Positions 48,388 through 57,175 of a DNA stretch of 64,000 nucleotides are shown piece by piece. The translations under genes and the position numbers were made by a program. Source of the DNA: Mycobacteroides immunogenum (GTDB taxonomy: Bacteria > Actinomycetota > Actinomycetes > Mycobacteriales > Mycobacteriaceae); NCBI RefSeq assembly GCF_001605725.1, contig NZ_CP011530.1:2356001-2420000 (forward strand). Direction: 5' to 3'. Positions within the stretch are counted from its first letter, which is position 1. The number at the start of each line of letters is the position of its first letter. The notes below the pieces were generated by a model. That model did not search any database. It saw only the letters and a list, made by a program, of their open reading frames with translations, and was not told the origin of the DNA.

Positions 48388-49262
48388 GCAGCCTGCCCAT
48401 CCTCGAGGCTCGCCCGCGCGCGCGTGCGGCAACCCCGGTCGAAGACCGGGCCGGCGAGCCCGCACCTGTCCGGCGTTCGGGTTCGCGATATGTCGCCTGG
48501 GGTATCCGGGCATCGTCGGTGACAGTCGCGGTGCTGCTCTGGCAGCTGCTGACGGCCAACAAGGTGCGTTTCGGACTGCGATTCGACACCTTGCCGACGG
48601 TCACGGAGATCGTCACGGCGCTTACCAAGCGCGTTAGTACCGAACAGTATTGGCTGGACCTAGGCCAATCCACGATCCGTATCCTCACCGGTTTCGGACT
48701 GGCCGCGGTGCTGGGCATCATCACCGGCATCTGGCTGGGGCGTTCTCCGCTATTCGCCAACATCTTTGGTCCGCTCACCGAACTCGCGCGTCCCATCCCC
48801 GCGATCGCGATTGTGCCTGTCGCAATTCTGTTGTTCCCCAGCGATGAGGCCGGGATCGTGTTCATCACCTTCCTCGCCGCGTACTTCCCGATCATGGTCA
48901 GCACGCGGCATGCGGTGCGTGCCCTGCCGACCCTGTGGGAGGAATCGGTACGCACCCTGGGCGGCAGCCGGTGGGATGTGCTGCTGCGCGTCGTGCTCCC
49001 CGGCAGCCTCCCCGGCGTGTTCGGTGGCCTGTCGGTTGGCATCGGTGTCGCCTGGATCTGTGTGGTCTCCGCCGAGATGATCTCGGGACGTCTGGGAGTC
49101 GGGTACCGCACCTGGCAGTCGTACACGGTATTGGCTTACCCGGATGTGTTCGTGGGCATCATCACCATCGGTGTGCTCGGATTCCTGACATCGGCTGCCG
49201 TCGAGCTGGTTGGGCGCCGTGTCACGCGCTGGTTGCCCCGCGCGGAAGAGGCACGATCATGA
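48384..49262 (+). CDS. ABC transporter permease, sulfonate/nitrate/taurine type
   Basis: A 292-residue permease of the SsuC/TauC family with about six transmembrane helices and the ATPase-docking loop EESVRTLGGSRWDVLLRVVLPGSLPGVFGGLSVGIG. ATG at 48384 overlaps the preceding stop by four bases, and its own stop overlaps the ATPase start in the same way. It forms the channel of the importer in this operon. Confidence 0.9.
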   Translation: MSSLPILEARPRARAATPVEDRAGEPAPVRRSGSRYVAWGIRASSVTVAVLLWQLLTANKVRFGLRFDTLPTVTEIVTALTKRVSTEQYWLDLGQSTIRILTGFGLAAVLGIITGIWLGRSPLFANIFGPLTELARPIPAIAIVPVAILLFPSDEAGIVFITFLAAYFPIMVSTRHAVRALPTLWEESVRTLGGSRWDVLLRVVLPGSLPGVFGGLSVGIGVAWICVVSAEMISGRLGVGYRTWQSYTVLAYPDVFVGIITIGVLGFLTSAAVELVGRRVTRWLPRAEEARS

Positions 49263-50005
49263 CGCGCGCTTCCGCCCTGGTGCTCGACGAGGTCCGGCTC
49301 GGTTACGGCGGACGCGTCGTCGTGGATCGCCTCAGCCTTACCGTGCGCCCCGGAGAGATACTGGTTCTCACCGGACCATCGGGCTGCGGTAAGTCCACCG
49401 TGCTGCGCGCCCTGGCAGGGCTGCTGCCGCCTGACTCCGGCATCATTCGGGCCGACGGCGAGAAGGTCGTCACGACTTCGCGCGACCGAGCCATGGTTTT
49501 CCAGGACAACGCGTTGCTGCCTTGGCGCACAGTGCAATCGAACATCGATCTGGCGCTCAAGCTGGGTGGTGTGCCGCGCCAGGGGCGCCGCGCGGCGGTG
49601 CAAGCCTGGATCGATGATGTGGGACTGACCGGGTTCGAGGATTACCTGCCCAAGAGCCTCTCCGGTGGTATGCGTCAGCGCGTGCAGCTGGCCCGCGGCC
49701 TGGCGGGAGCTCCGCGCGCCGTCATGATGGACGAGCCATTCGGGGCACTAGATGCCCAGACCCGCGCCAGCATGCAGCGTCTGCTCATCGAGACCTGGCG
49801 CAGTCATCCCACCACGGTGGTGTTCGTGACCCACGATGTCGACGAGGCGCTGCTGCTGGGAGATCGCGTCGCGGTGCTGGGCCGGGCCGGCCAACCGCTG
49901 CGTGCCCTACTGGATGTTCCCCAACCTCGCGAGGCCGAAATCGATCGCAGCGTACTGCGCGCTGAAATCCTTGCGGCACTGAATAATACGGAGCTTGTTG
50001 CCTGA
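49259..50005 (+). CDS. ABC transporter ATPase, sulfonate/nitrate/taurine type
   Basis: A 248-residue ABC ATPase with Walker A GPSGCGKST, Q-loop FQDNALLPW, signature LSGGMRQRVQLARGL, Walker B VMMDEPFGALDAQT and switch FVTHDVDEA. It is closely related in type to the ssuB-like gene at 20.7 kb. ATG at 49259 overlaps the permease stop; its own stop shares a base with the start of the flavoprotein gene (TGATG). Confidence 0.92.
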   Translation: MTRASALVLDEVRLGYGGRVVVDRLSLTVRPGEILVLTGPSGCGKSTVLRALAGLLPPDSGIIRADGEKVVTTSRDRAMVFQDNALLPWRTVQSNIDLALKLGGVPRQGRRAAVQAWIDDVGLTGFEDYLPKSLSGGMRQRVQLARGLAGAPRAVMMDEPFGALDAQTRASMQRLLIETWRSHPTTVVFVTHDVDEALLLGDRVAVLGRAGQPLRALLDVPQPREAEIDRSVLRAEILAALNNTELVA

Positions 50006-52686
50006 TGGAGACCCCTGAACTCGATAGTGCCGTCCGCCTGGACTGCGATGTGCTGGTCATCGGCGGCGGTACCGCCGGAACCATGGCGGCACTGACGGCT
50101 GCAGAAAATGGGGCGCAGGTGATCCTGTTGGAGAAGGCTCATGTGCGGCACTCCGGGGCGCTGGCCATGGGAATGGATGGCGTCAACAACGCCGTCATTC
50201 CCGGCAAGGCCGAGCCGGAAGATTACGTCGCGGAGATAACTCGCGCCAATGACGGAATAGTCAACCAGCGCACCGTGTACCAAACAGCGACACGCGGTTT
50301 CGCGATGGTGCAGCGTCTGGAACGCTATGGCGTCAAGTTCGAGAAGGATAAGCACGGCGAGTACGCGGTGCGTCGCGTGCACCGATCGGGTTCCTATGTG
50401 CTGCCGATGCCCGAGGGCAAGGACGTCAAGAAGGCGCTGTACCGCGTGCTGCGGCAGAAGTCGATGCGAGAGAAGATCCGCATCGAGAACCGGGTCATGC
50501 CGGTGCGCGTTCTCACCGATAACGGCCGAGCGGTTGGTGCGGCGGGTTTCAACACGCGCACCGGTGAATTCGTCACGGTTGGCGCCAAGGCGGTGATCCT
50601 GGCGACCGGGCCATGCGGACGCCTCGGCCTGCCGGCATCCGGCTACCTGTACGGCACCTACGAGAATCCGACCAACGCCGGAGACGGATACGCGATGGCG
50701 TACCACGCCGGAGCGGAGCTGTCGGGGATCGAGTGCTTCCAGATCAACCCGCTCATCAAGGATTACAACGGCCCCGCCTGCGCATACGTCGCCAACCCCT
50801 TCGGTGGATACCAGGTGAACGCGCAGGGGGAGCGGTTCGTCGATTCCGACTATTGGTCGGGTCAGATGATGACGGAGGTCAAGAACGAAATCGAGTCCGC
50901 GCGGGGTCCCATCTACCTGAAGGTGACTCATCTACCGGAGGAGACCCTCTCGGCGTTGGAGGGCATCCTGCACACCACTGAGCGCCCCACCCGGGGGACC
51001 TTCCACGCCAACCGCGGGCACGACTACCGCACCCACGACATCGAGATGCATATATCCGAAATAGGTTTGTGCAGTGGGCATTCCGCTTCGGGGGTGTGGG
51101 TGGACGAGCATGCGCGTACCACGGTGCCGGGCCTCTACGCGGCCGGTGATCTGGCGTGCGTGCCGCACAACTACATGATTGGCGCCTTCGTATATGGCGA
51201 TCTGGCTGGTGAGCACGCGGCCTCCACCCTGCCGAAAACGCCGGCGCCGCTGGAGTTGCCGGTCGACCAGCTCAAAGAGGCGCACGAGTTGATCTATCGC
51301 CCGCTGCGCCACCCCGATGGCCCGCCCCAGCCCCAGGTCGAATACAAGCTACGCCGCTTCGTCAATGACTATGTGGCCCCGCCGAAGACAGCGGCCAAGC
51401 TGTCTCTGGCCGTGCAGACATTCGAGCGGATGACCGATGAGGTGGGTCAGATCGGCGCGCGCACCCCGCATGAGCTGATGCGGGCGGCCGAGGTGTCATT
51501 CATCAGGGATTGCGCCGAGATGGCGGCCCGCTCGTCGTTGACCCGCACCGAATCTCGGTGGGGTCTGTACCACGACAGGGCCGACCTGCCGAATCGCGAC
51601 GATGAGAACTGGCGCTATCACCTGAACCTGCGTAAGGGCAGCGACGGCGATATGGATTTTGTGAAGCGGCCTGTTGCGCCCTACTTCGTTCCGGTTCCGG
51701 GTCTGGACGATCTTCCATCGGGGGAGACCGAACCCATCGCGGTTCACCAGCCTGAGTTGTTGGGTGGCAAGGCTCCGGCCACCCGGGTTACTGCGGTCAT
51801 TCCCGCGAACAGCGAGCAGCCACCGTCCCCGCGGATCGCGGCGGTGCTCGCGCTGGAGGCGCCGACCGTGGCGGACTTGTGGCAGTACCTCACCGATGAC
51901 GACCCGGGTGTCCGCCGCACCGCCATCGCGGCGCTGACCGAACATATTCCCACCGGCTATGCGGACGCGCTGTTAGATGCGTTGGGTGACAACGATTCCT
52001 CGGTCCGTCACACCGCCGCTGAAGGGGTGCGTGAGCTCGTCGAGGTTCTGGACAACCCGGCGGCGATCCGCGGTCACGTCGCGGCGCCCGATCCGTTGGT
52101 GCGCAGTACCGCGCTCTACGTGGCCAGTGCCCGGCGCGTTGGCGATCCGCCGGCGTATGTCGCGTCGCTACGCGATCCTGATCATCGCGTCCGTATCGAA
52201 GCGGTGCGGGCCCTGGTGTCGGTCGATGACGCGACGTCCATCGGCACCGCGGCCGCGGACGACAACCGTGAGGTCCGAATCGCCGTGGCCAACGGTCTGG
52301 CCAAGCTGTCCGCCGGTGAGGAGACGGTCCGGGCCTTGGTGCATGACGGTGATCCGTTGGTGCGGGCCGCTGCTCTGACGGCTCTGGGCGTGTTGGGAGT
52401 CGATGACGGGATTCTCGGCGCGGTTGATGAGGCGCTCAAGGCGCCGGCCTGGCAGGTCAGGCAGGGTGCGGTGCGTGCGTTGGCAGGCGCATCGGCGGAA
52501 CTGGCCGTTCCCCGGCTTGCGCGGACGTTGATCGATGAACATCTGGACGTACGTAAGTCCGCGGTGCTGAGTCTGAGTCAGTGGGCGCCGTCGGAGCCCA
52601 CTGTCCGTGACGCACTGACGGGTGCGCTTCAAGACGGTGATGCCGATGTGAGAGCCTATGCGCGACAGGCACTTGCGGCCGGCTGA
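50005..52686 (+). CDS. AprA-like flavoprotein fused to HEAT repeats
   Basis: An 893-residue protein. Residues about 1-600 are a fumarate-reductase/AprA-type flavoprotein: the FAD motif CDVLVIGGGTAGTMAALTAAENGAQVILLEKA, HSGALAMGMDGVNNAV, EDYVAEITRANDGIVNQRTVY and a C-terminal FAD segment TTVPGLYAAGDLACVPHN. The order of these motifs fits the alpha subunit of adenylylsulfate reductase. From about residue 615 to the end there are tandem HEAT-type repeats (DDDPGVRRTAIAAL, DNDSSVRHTAAEGV, DPDHRVRIEAVRAL, DDNREVRIAVANGL, DGDPLVRAAALTAL, HLDVRKSAVLSL). The HEAT part presumably scaffolds a partner. The redox substrate is unknown; with an AprB-like partner and an organosulfur-type importer in the operon, a sulfur oxyanion or organosulfur compound is inferred. 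Confidence 0.85.
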   Translation: METPELDSAVRLDCDVLVIGGGTAGTMAALTAAENGAQVILLEKAHVRHSGALAMGMDGVNNAVIPGKAEPEDYVAEITRANDGIVNQRTVYQTATRGFAMVQRLERYGVKFEKDKHGEYAVRRVHRSGSYVLPMPEGKDVKKALYRVLRQKSMREKIRIENRVMPVRVLTDNGRAVGAAGFNTRTGEFVTVGAKAVILATGPCGRLGLPASGYLYGTYENPTNAGDGYAMAYHAGAELSGIECFQINPLIKDYNGPACAYVANPFGGYQVNAQGERFVDSDYWSGQMMTEVKNEIESARGPIYLKVTHLPEETLSALEGILHTTERPTRGTFHANRGHDYRTHDIEMHISEIGLCSGHSASGVWVDEHARTTVPGLYAAGDLACVPHNYMIGAFVYGDLAGEHAASTLPKTPAPLELPVDQLKEAHELIYRPLRHPDGPPQPQVEYKLRRFVNDYVAPPKTAAKLSLAVQTFERMTDEVGQIGARTPHELMRAAEVSFIRDCAEMAARSSLTRTESRWGLYHDRADLPNRDDENWRYHLNLRKGSDGDMDFVKRPVAPYFVPVPGLDDLPSGETEPIAVHQPELLGGKAPATRVTAVIPANSEQPPSPRIAAVLALEAPTVADLWQYLTDDDPGVRRTAIAALTEHIPTGYADALLDALGDNDSSVRHTAAEGVRELVEVLDNPAAIRGHVAAPDPLVRSTALYVASARRVGDPPAYVASLRDPDHRVRIEAVRALVSVDDATSIGTAAADDNREVRIAVANGLAKLSAGEETVRALVHDGDPLVRAAALTALGVLGVDDGILGAVDEALKAPAWQVRQGAVRALAGASAELAVPRLARTLIDEHLDVRKSAVLSLSQWAPSEPTVRDALTGALQDGDADVRAYARQALAAG

Positions 52687-52761
52687 TCGGAACGCCAAAG
52701 CACATTAGGTCCTGCCCGGCAACGTGGCGGAGGTCATGTTACGGGCGGGTTCCGGGGCCAC

Positions 52762-54147
<1,386 letters not shown>

Positions 54148-54163
54148 CTACTTCGTATTACCA

Positions 54164-54218
54164 CCTCGCCCGGCTCGACTCCGCCCCGAAGGGGCAGGGA
54201 CGAGCCGGGCGAGGTTTT
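54164..54218 (+). terminator. Strong intrinsic terminator after mbtI
   Basis: CCTCGCCCGGCTCG (54164-54177) pairs perfectly with its complement at 54201-54214, followed by TTTT at 54215-54218. The loop itself holds a second small hairpin (GCCCC-GAA-GGGGC). A 14-base GC stem plus T-tract is a textbook terminator and isolates mbtI from the segment to its right. Confidence 0.9.
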
Positions 54219-54241
54219 AGCGTGTGGATCCCCGGTCTCAG

Positions 54242-54270
54242 GCGTGTCTGACAAATGGCGGGTCCAGGCG
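54242..54270 (+). repeat. Left terminal inverted repeat
   Basis: A 29-base repeat, exact over its outer 15 bases (GCGTGTCTGACAAAT), then 10 of 14 inner matches to the inverted copy at 55421-55449. It has the position and length expected for an IS terminal inverted repeat. Confidence 0.85.
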
Positions 54271-54345
54271 CCGATGCCCGGCCTGATCGTCCGGCTCGGC
54301 GATCACCGCGCCGATCCCGAGGCGCCGCAACAACTCCGGATTGGC
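54242..54345 (-). pseudogene. Fragment of IS5-type transposase
   Basis: On the minus strand, reading toward the left repeat, the frame gives RANPELLRRLGIGAVIAEPDD followed by QAGHRR. This is the pattern of the DDE-domain region sRxNRxxLRxRGIxxvIPExxDQxxxRxR in IS5-family transposases. The frame then runs straight into the inverted repeat, so the usual C-terminal part (NVVER...ATRYDK) is missing. About 30 residues remain. Confidence 0.6.
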
Positions 54346-54480
54346 CCGGGCTGACGCGACACATCGAACCGCTGCGGAGCCTGCGCAAGGCTGACAGGCG
54401 TGGGGTCGAACTTACCTGGGTGCCCGCAAGATCGACTCGCAGCTACAGTCGGTATCGCATCGAGTTGAAGGAAGATGGCT

Positions 54481-55287
54481 ATGCGCCCCTCGTCTGTACG
54501 GAGAATGTTCCCTCGACATTCCTGGGTATCGGTCTCCGAGGGGGAATCCGGGGCATCGGTGCATGGCCTCACGGCCGACGGATCTGCGCTTCCCGAGTTC
54601 TATGTGAAAGTGGCTCCGATCGCGTCTGCGAATCCGGCCCACGATCTTGCCGCGGAAGCCGACCGCCTTGAGTGGCTTGCCGGAACTGGTGTTCCCGTCG
54701 CTCGGCTGGTGGACCGGGGGAGCTGTGATTCGACGACGTGGTTTGTGACGGAGGCTGTTCGTGGGATTCCCGCTTCTCGGAGGTGGCCTGAGTCGCAGCG
54801 GGATGCGGTGGCAGACGCGATGGCGGACCTTGCGCTGACTCTGCATGATCTGCCGGCGGCGGATTGCCCATTCGACCGTCGGTTGGCGGTAACGGTAGCC
54901 GAGGCCGAGAATGCCGTTCGCGAGGACCTCGTCGACTTGGATGGTCTTGAGGACCACTATTCCGGATGCTCGGGTGAGCAGCTCCTTGCTGAGCTGTATC
55001 GAACGCGCCCCGCCACTGAGGATGTCGTCGTTTGCCATGGCGATCTGTGTCCGGACAACGTGTTGCTCGACCCGGTGACGTGGCAGGTGACCGGGTTGAT
55101 TGATGTGGGTCGGCTTGGGCGCGCGGACAGGCATCTCGACCTTGCGCTGGCAGTGCGTCAGTTGAAGATTGAGGATGACCCTTGGTTCGGTCCCAGATAT
55201 GTGCATCGGTTCAAAGAGCGCTACGGCTCGGATCGGTTCGACACCGAGAAGATCGCCTTCTACACGTTGCTCGACGAGTTTTTCTGA
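54481..55287 (+). CDS. APH(3'')-like aminoglycoside phosphotransferase
   Basis: A 268-residue kinase of the APH family closest in pattern to APH(3'') (StrA-type streptomycin 3''-kinases): GESGASVHGL nucleotide loop, DCPFDRRLAV, the catalytic loop VVCHGDLCPDNVLLDP (Asp about residue 188), TGLIDVGRLGRADRHLDLALA with the metal-binding Asp, and the ending YTLLDEFF. Residues are those of an intact enzyme, so streptomycin inactivation is possible but not shown. ATG at 54481 has GAAGGA 8 bases upstream; ATG at 54475 would leave only 2 bases. It reads as somewhat less GC-rich than its neighbours and lies inside an inverted-repeat-bounded segment. Confidence 0.85.
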   Translation: MRPSSVRRMFPRHSWVSVSEGESGASVHGLTADGSALPEFYVKVAPIASANPAHDLAAEADRLEWLAGTGVPVARLVDRGSCDSTTWFVTEAVRGIPASRRWPESQRDAVADAMADLALTLHDLPAADCPFDRRLAVTVAEAENAVREDLVDLDGLEDHYSGCSGEQLLAELYRTRPATEDVVVCHGDLCPDNVLLDPVTWQVTGLIDVGRLGRADRHLDLALAVRQLKIEDDPWFGPRYVHRFKERYGSDRFDTEKIAFYTLLDEFF

Positions 55288-55420
55288 TTGACAAACACGG
55301 TCGACCAGCGGAGGCAATGTGGTCGAACGCGGGTTCTGCTACCAGCAGTAGTGGCGCAGGTTACTGTCCTGGACGAACTCGCCAACGGCTACCGAGTTCC
55401 GGCCGGCGTGAACATGTGAT

Positions 55421-55449
55421 CGCCGGGTCCCGATATTTGTCAGACACGC
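55421..55449 (-). repeat. Right terminal inverted repeat
   Basis: The inverted partner of the repeat at 54242-54270; the outer 15 bases (ATTTGTCAGACACGC on the plus strand, 55435-55449) are exact. It ends one base before the mbtA stop codon complement. Confidence 0.85.
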
Positions 55450-55450
55450 T

Positions 55451-57100
55451 CTAGTTCGACAGGGAGGCGAGTAGCGCCCGCTTGTCGATCTTGCCGACCG
55501 CGGTCAGCGGAAGCGTGGGAACCGCGACCAGTTTGTCGACGCGCGAGTGAGCCGCGGCGCCGCGATCCTGTAGATGCTGGTTGAGTTCGGCGGCGGCTAG
55601 CGGCTTTCCTTTGAACACCACTGCGGCACAGACTATCTCGCCCAAATACTGATCGGGTAGGCCGACGGCTGCGGCCGCGTGAACCGCCGGATGGGTCTGT
55701 AGGTGTGATTCCAGATCCAGCGCGGCGATGGATTCGCCGCCGCGAAGGATCACGTCCTTGACGCGGCCGGTGACCTCCAGGTACCCGTCCGCCAGTGCGC
55801 GGACGCGGTCTCCGCTGCGGTAGAAGCCGTCAGCGGTGAATGAGCGGGTGTTGTCCGCTTCGGCGCGGTAGTAGCCGTTGAGCGTGTACGGCCCACGTAC
55901 CAGCAGCTCCCCGGCGTCGCCCGGGGCGACGTCGGCGCCGTCCTCATCGACGATGCGAACTTCGTCGGCATCGCACATGGGGCGGCCCTGGCTGTTGTCC
56001 AGGAGATCGGCGGGATCACCTGGGCGCGTGAGGCAGAGCAGACCCTCGGCCATGCCGAATACCTGCTGCAGGCCCGGGGTGAGTGACTCTCGTACCGTGC
56101 GCGCGTCATCGGCGCCGAGTTTGGCGCCGCCGACTTGAAGGAGCCGCAGAGTCGTCGGCAGCACGGGTTCCCACGCGGTGGCCTGGGCCCACAGCTGGGC
56201 AAGCGAGGGCACCAGGGCCGTCACGGACACCCGATGACGGGCGATCGTCTCAAACGCCGACTCGGGGCTCGGGTCCGACAGGAAAACTGTGGTGGCACCA
56301 GTACTTATCGCGCCGAGTAGACCAGGGCACGCCAACGGGAAGTTATGGCCCGCGGGCAGTGCGACGAGGTAGACATCGTCCTCGGTGATGCCGCACACCC
56401 GTGCCGCCTGCGTCGCGTTGTAGACGTAGTCCTCATGGGTGCGGGGGATGAGCTTGGGGGCGGCAGTGGTGCCTCCCGAAACCAACAGCACCGCCGGGGC
56501 GTCCGGCTGGGGGATGGGTAGGGGGCCTTGAGTCTCAACGCTTTCCAGCAGGCTATCCCAGGAGGTAAACGGTCCCGCGTCGCCGTCGACCACCACGGTG
56601 CGCAGGCTTGGATGTTTCTGGGTCAGCTCGACGGCCAGTGTGCGGTAGTCGAAACCACCGGCAGAATCGGCGATCACCAATGCGCAGGCGCCGGAGACCG
56701 CGATGAAATGGGACAGTTCGGCGGCCCGGTGTCCGGGTAGGCACATGATCGGTATGGCTCCGGCGCGCATCAGGCCGAAGAACGCGACGGCGAAGGAGGC
56801 CCGATTGGGCAGCTGGAGTAGCACTCGGTCGCCCGGTGCTATCCCGAGCCGGATGAAGGCATGTGCGACATGGTCGGCCGCCTCATCGAGTTCGCGGTAG
56901 CTCAGTGCGCGATGCTCATCGATCACTGCGGGGTGCTGGGGTCGTCTGGCCGCAGACGAGCGGAGCAAGGATTCAACGGTGCTACCGCTCCAGTAGCCGG
57001 CTTGACGGTAGGCCTCGGCGCGCGCCGAGGGAAATGGGACGAAACCGTCAAGGGCGGGGGTCGCGGCAGATGCCGCGGTGGTCGATCTGGCCTGAGTCAT
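55451..57100 (-). CDS. mbtA: Salicyl-AMP ligase MbtA
   Basis: A 549-residue adenylating enzyme that activates salicylate and loads it on the aryl carrier domain of mycobactin synthetase. It opens FVPFPSARAEAYRQAGYW, has the ATP motif LLVSGGTTAAPKLIPRTH, QVFGMAEGLLCLTR in the aryl-acid pocket region (typical YGMAEG-type motif of DHB/salicylate ligases), YRSGDRVRALADGYLEVTGRVKDVILRGGE and the catalytic Lys in AVGKIDKRAL. ATG at 57100 is preferred because AGGAG lies 5 bases upstream; ATG at 57127 would add nine residues. The gene diverges from the NRPS gene across tandem iron-box-like sites. Confidence 0.93.
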   Translation of the reverse strand: MTQARSTTAASAATPALDGFVPFPSARAEAYRQAGYWSGSTVESLLRSSAARRPQHPAVIDEHRALSYRELDEAADHVAHAFIRLGIAPGDRVLLQLPNRASFAVAFFGLMRAGAIPIMCLPGHRAAELSHFIAVSGACALVIADSAGGFDYRTLAVELTQKHPSLRTVVVDGDAGPFTSWDSLLESVETQGPLPIPQPDAPAVLLVSGGTTAAPKLIPRTHEDYVYNATQAARVCGITEDDVYLVALPAGHNFPLACPGLLGAISTGATTVFLSDPSPESAFETIARHRVSVTALVPSLAQLWAQATAWEPVLPTTLRLLQVGGAKLGADDARTVRESLTPGLQQVFGMAEGLLCLTRPGDPADLLDNSQGRPMCDADEVRIVDEDGADVAPGDAGELLVRGPYTLNGYYRAEADNTRSFTADGFYRSGDRVRALADGYLEVTGRVKDVILRGGESIAALDLESHLQTHPAVHAAAAVGLPDQYLGEIVCAAVVFKGKPLAAAELNQHLQDRGAAAHSRVDKLVAVPTLPLTAVGKIDKRALLASLSN

Positions 57101-57134
57101 CGGGGCTCCTCGTGGGTGACCCGTCATAGTCTAG

Positions 57135-57153
57135 ATAGGGTAGCCTCCTCGTA
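57135..57153. promoter_or_regulatory. Weak IdeR-like box, mbtA side
   Basis: The 19-mer ATAGGGTAGCCTCCTCGTA matches only about 11 of 19 positions of the IdeR consensus, but its core AGGGTAGCCT resembles that of the strong box near 42.5 kb (AGGATAGCCT). It lies 20 bases, centre to centre, from the next box. Confidence 0.35.
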
Positions 57154-57154
57154 G

Positions 57155-57173
57155 TTAGGGCAGCCTGTACTAA
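57155..57173 (+). promoter_or_regulatory. IdeR-like box, NRPS side
   Basis: TTAGGGCAGCCTGTACTAA matches 13 of 19 positions of the IdeR consensus and ends 2 bases before the GTG at 57176. Together with the weaker box beside it, it could give IdeR control of the divergent mbtA and NRPS transcripts. Confidence 0.5.
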
Positions 57174-57175
57174 TA

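Larger units (their letters stand above)
54242..55449. mobile_element. 1.2-kb inverted-repeat-bounded segment carrying an aph gene
   Basis: The segment begins and ends with inverted copies of GCGTGTCTGACAAAT (54242-54256 and, inverted, 55435-55449). Extending inward, 25 of 29 positions match. Inside lie a minus-strand scrap of IS5-type transposase at the left end and a complete APH(3'')-like gene. It sits exactly between the mbtI terminator and the last codons of mbtA. No full transposase remains, and I see no clear target-site duplication (TCAG on the left, TCTA on the right). It looks like an internally rearranged IS or a small non-autonomous transposon that carried a phosphotransferase gene into the mycobactin locus. 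Confidence 0.75.
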
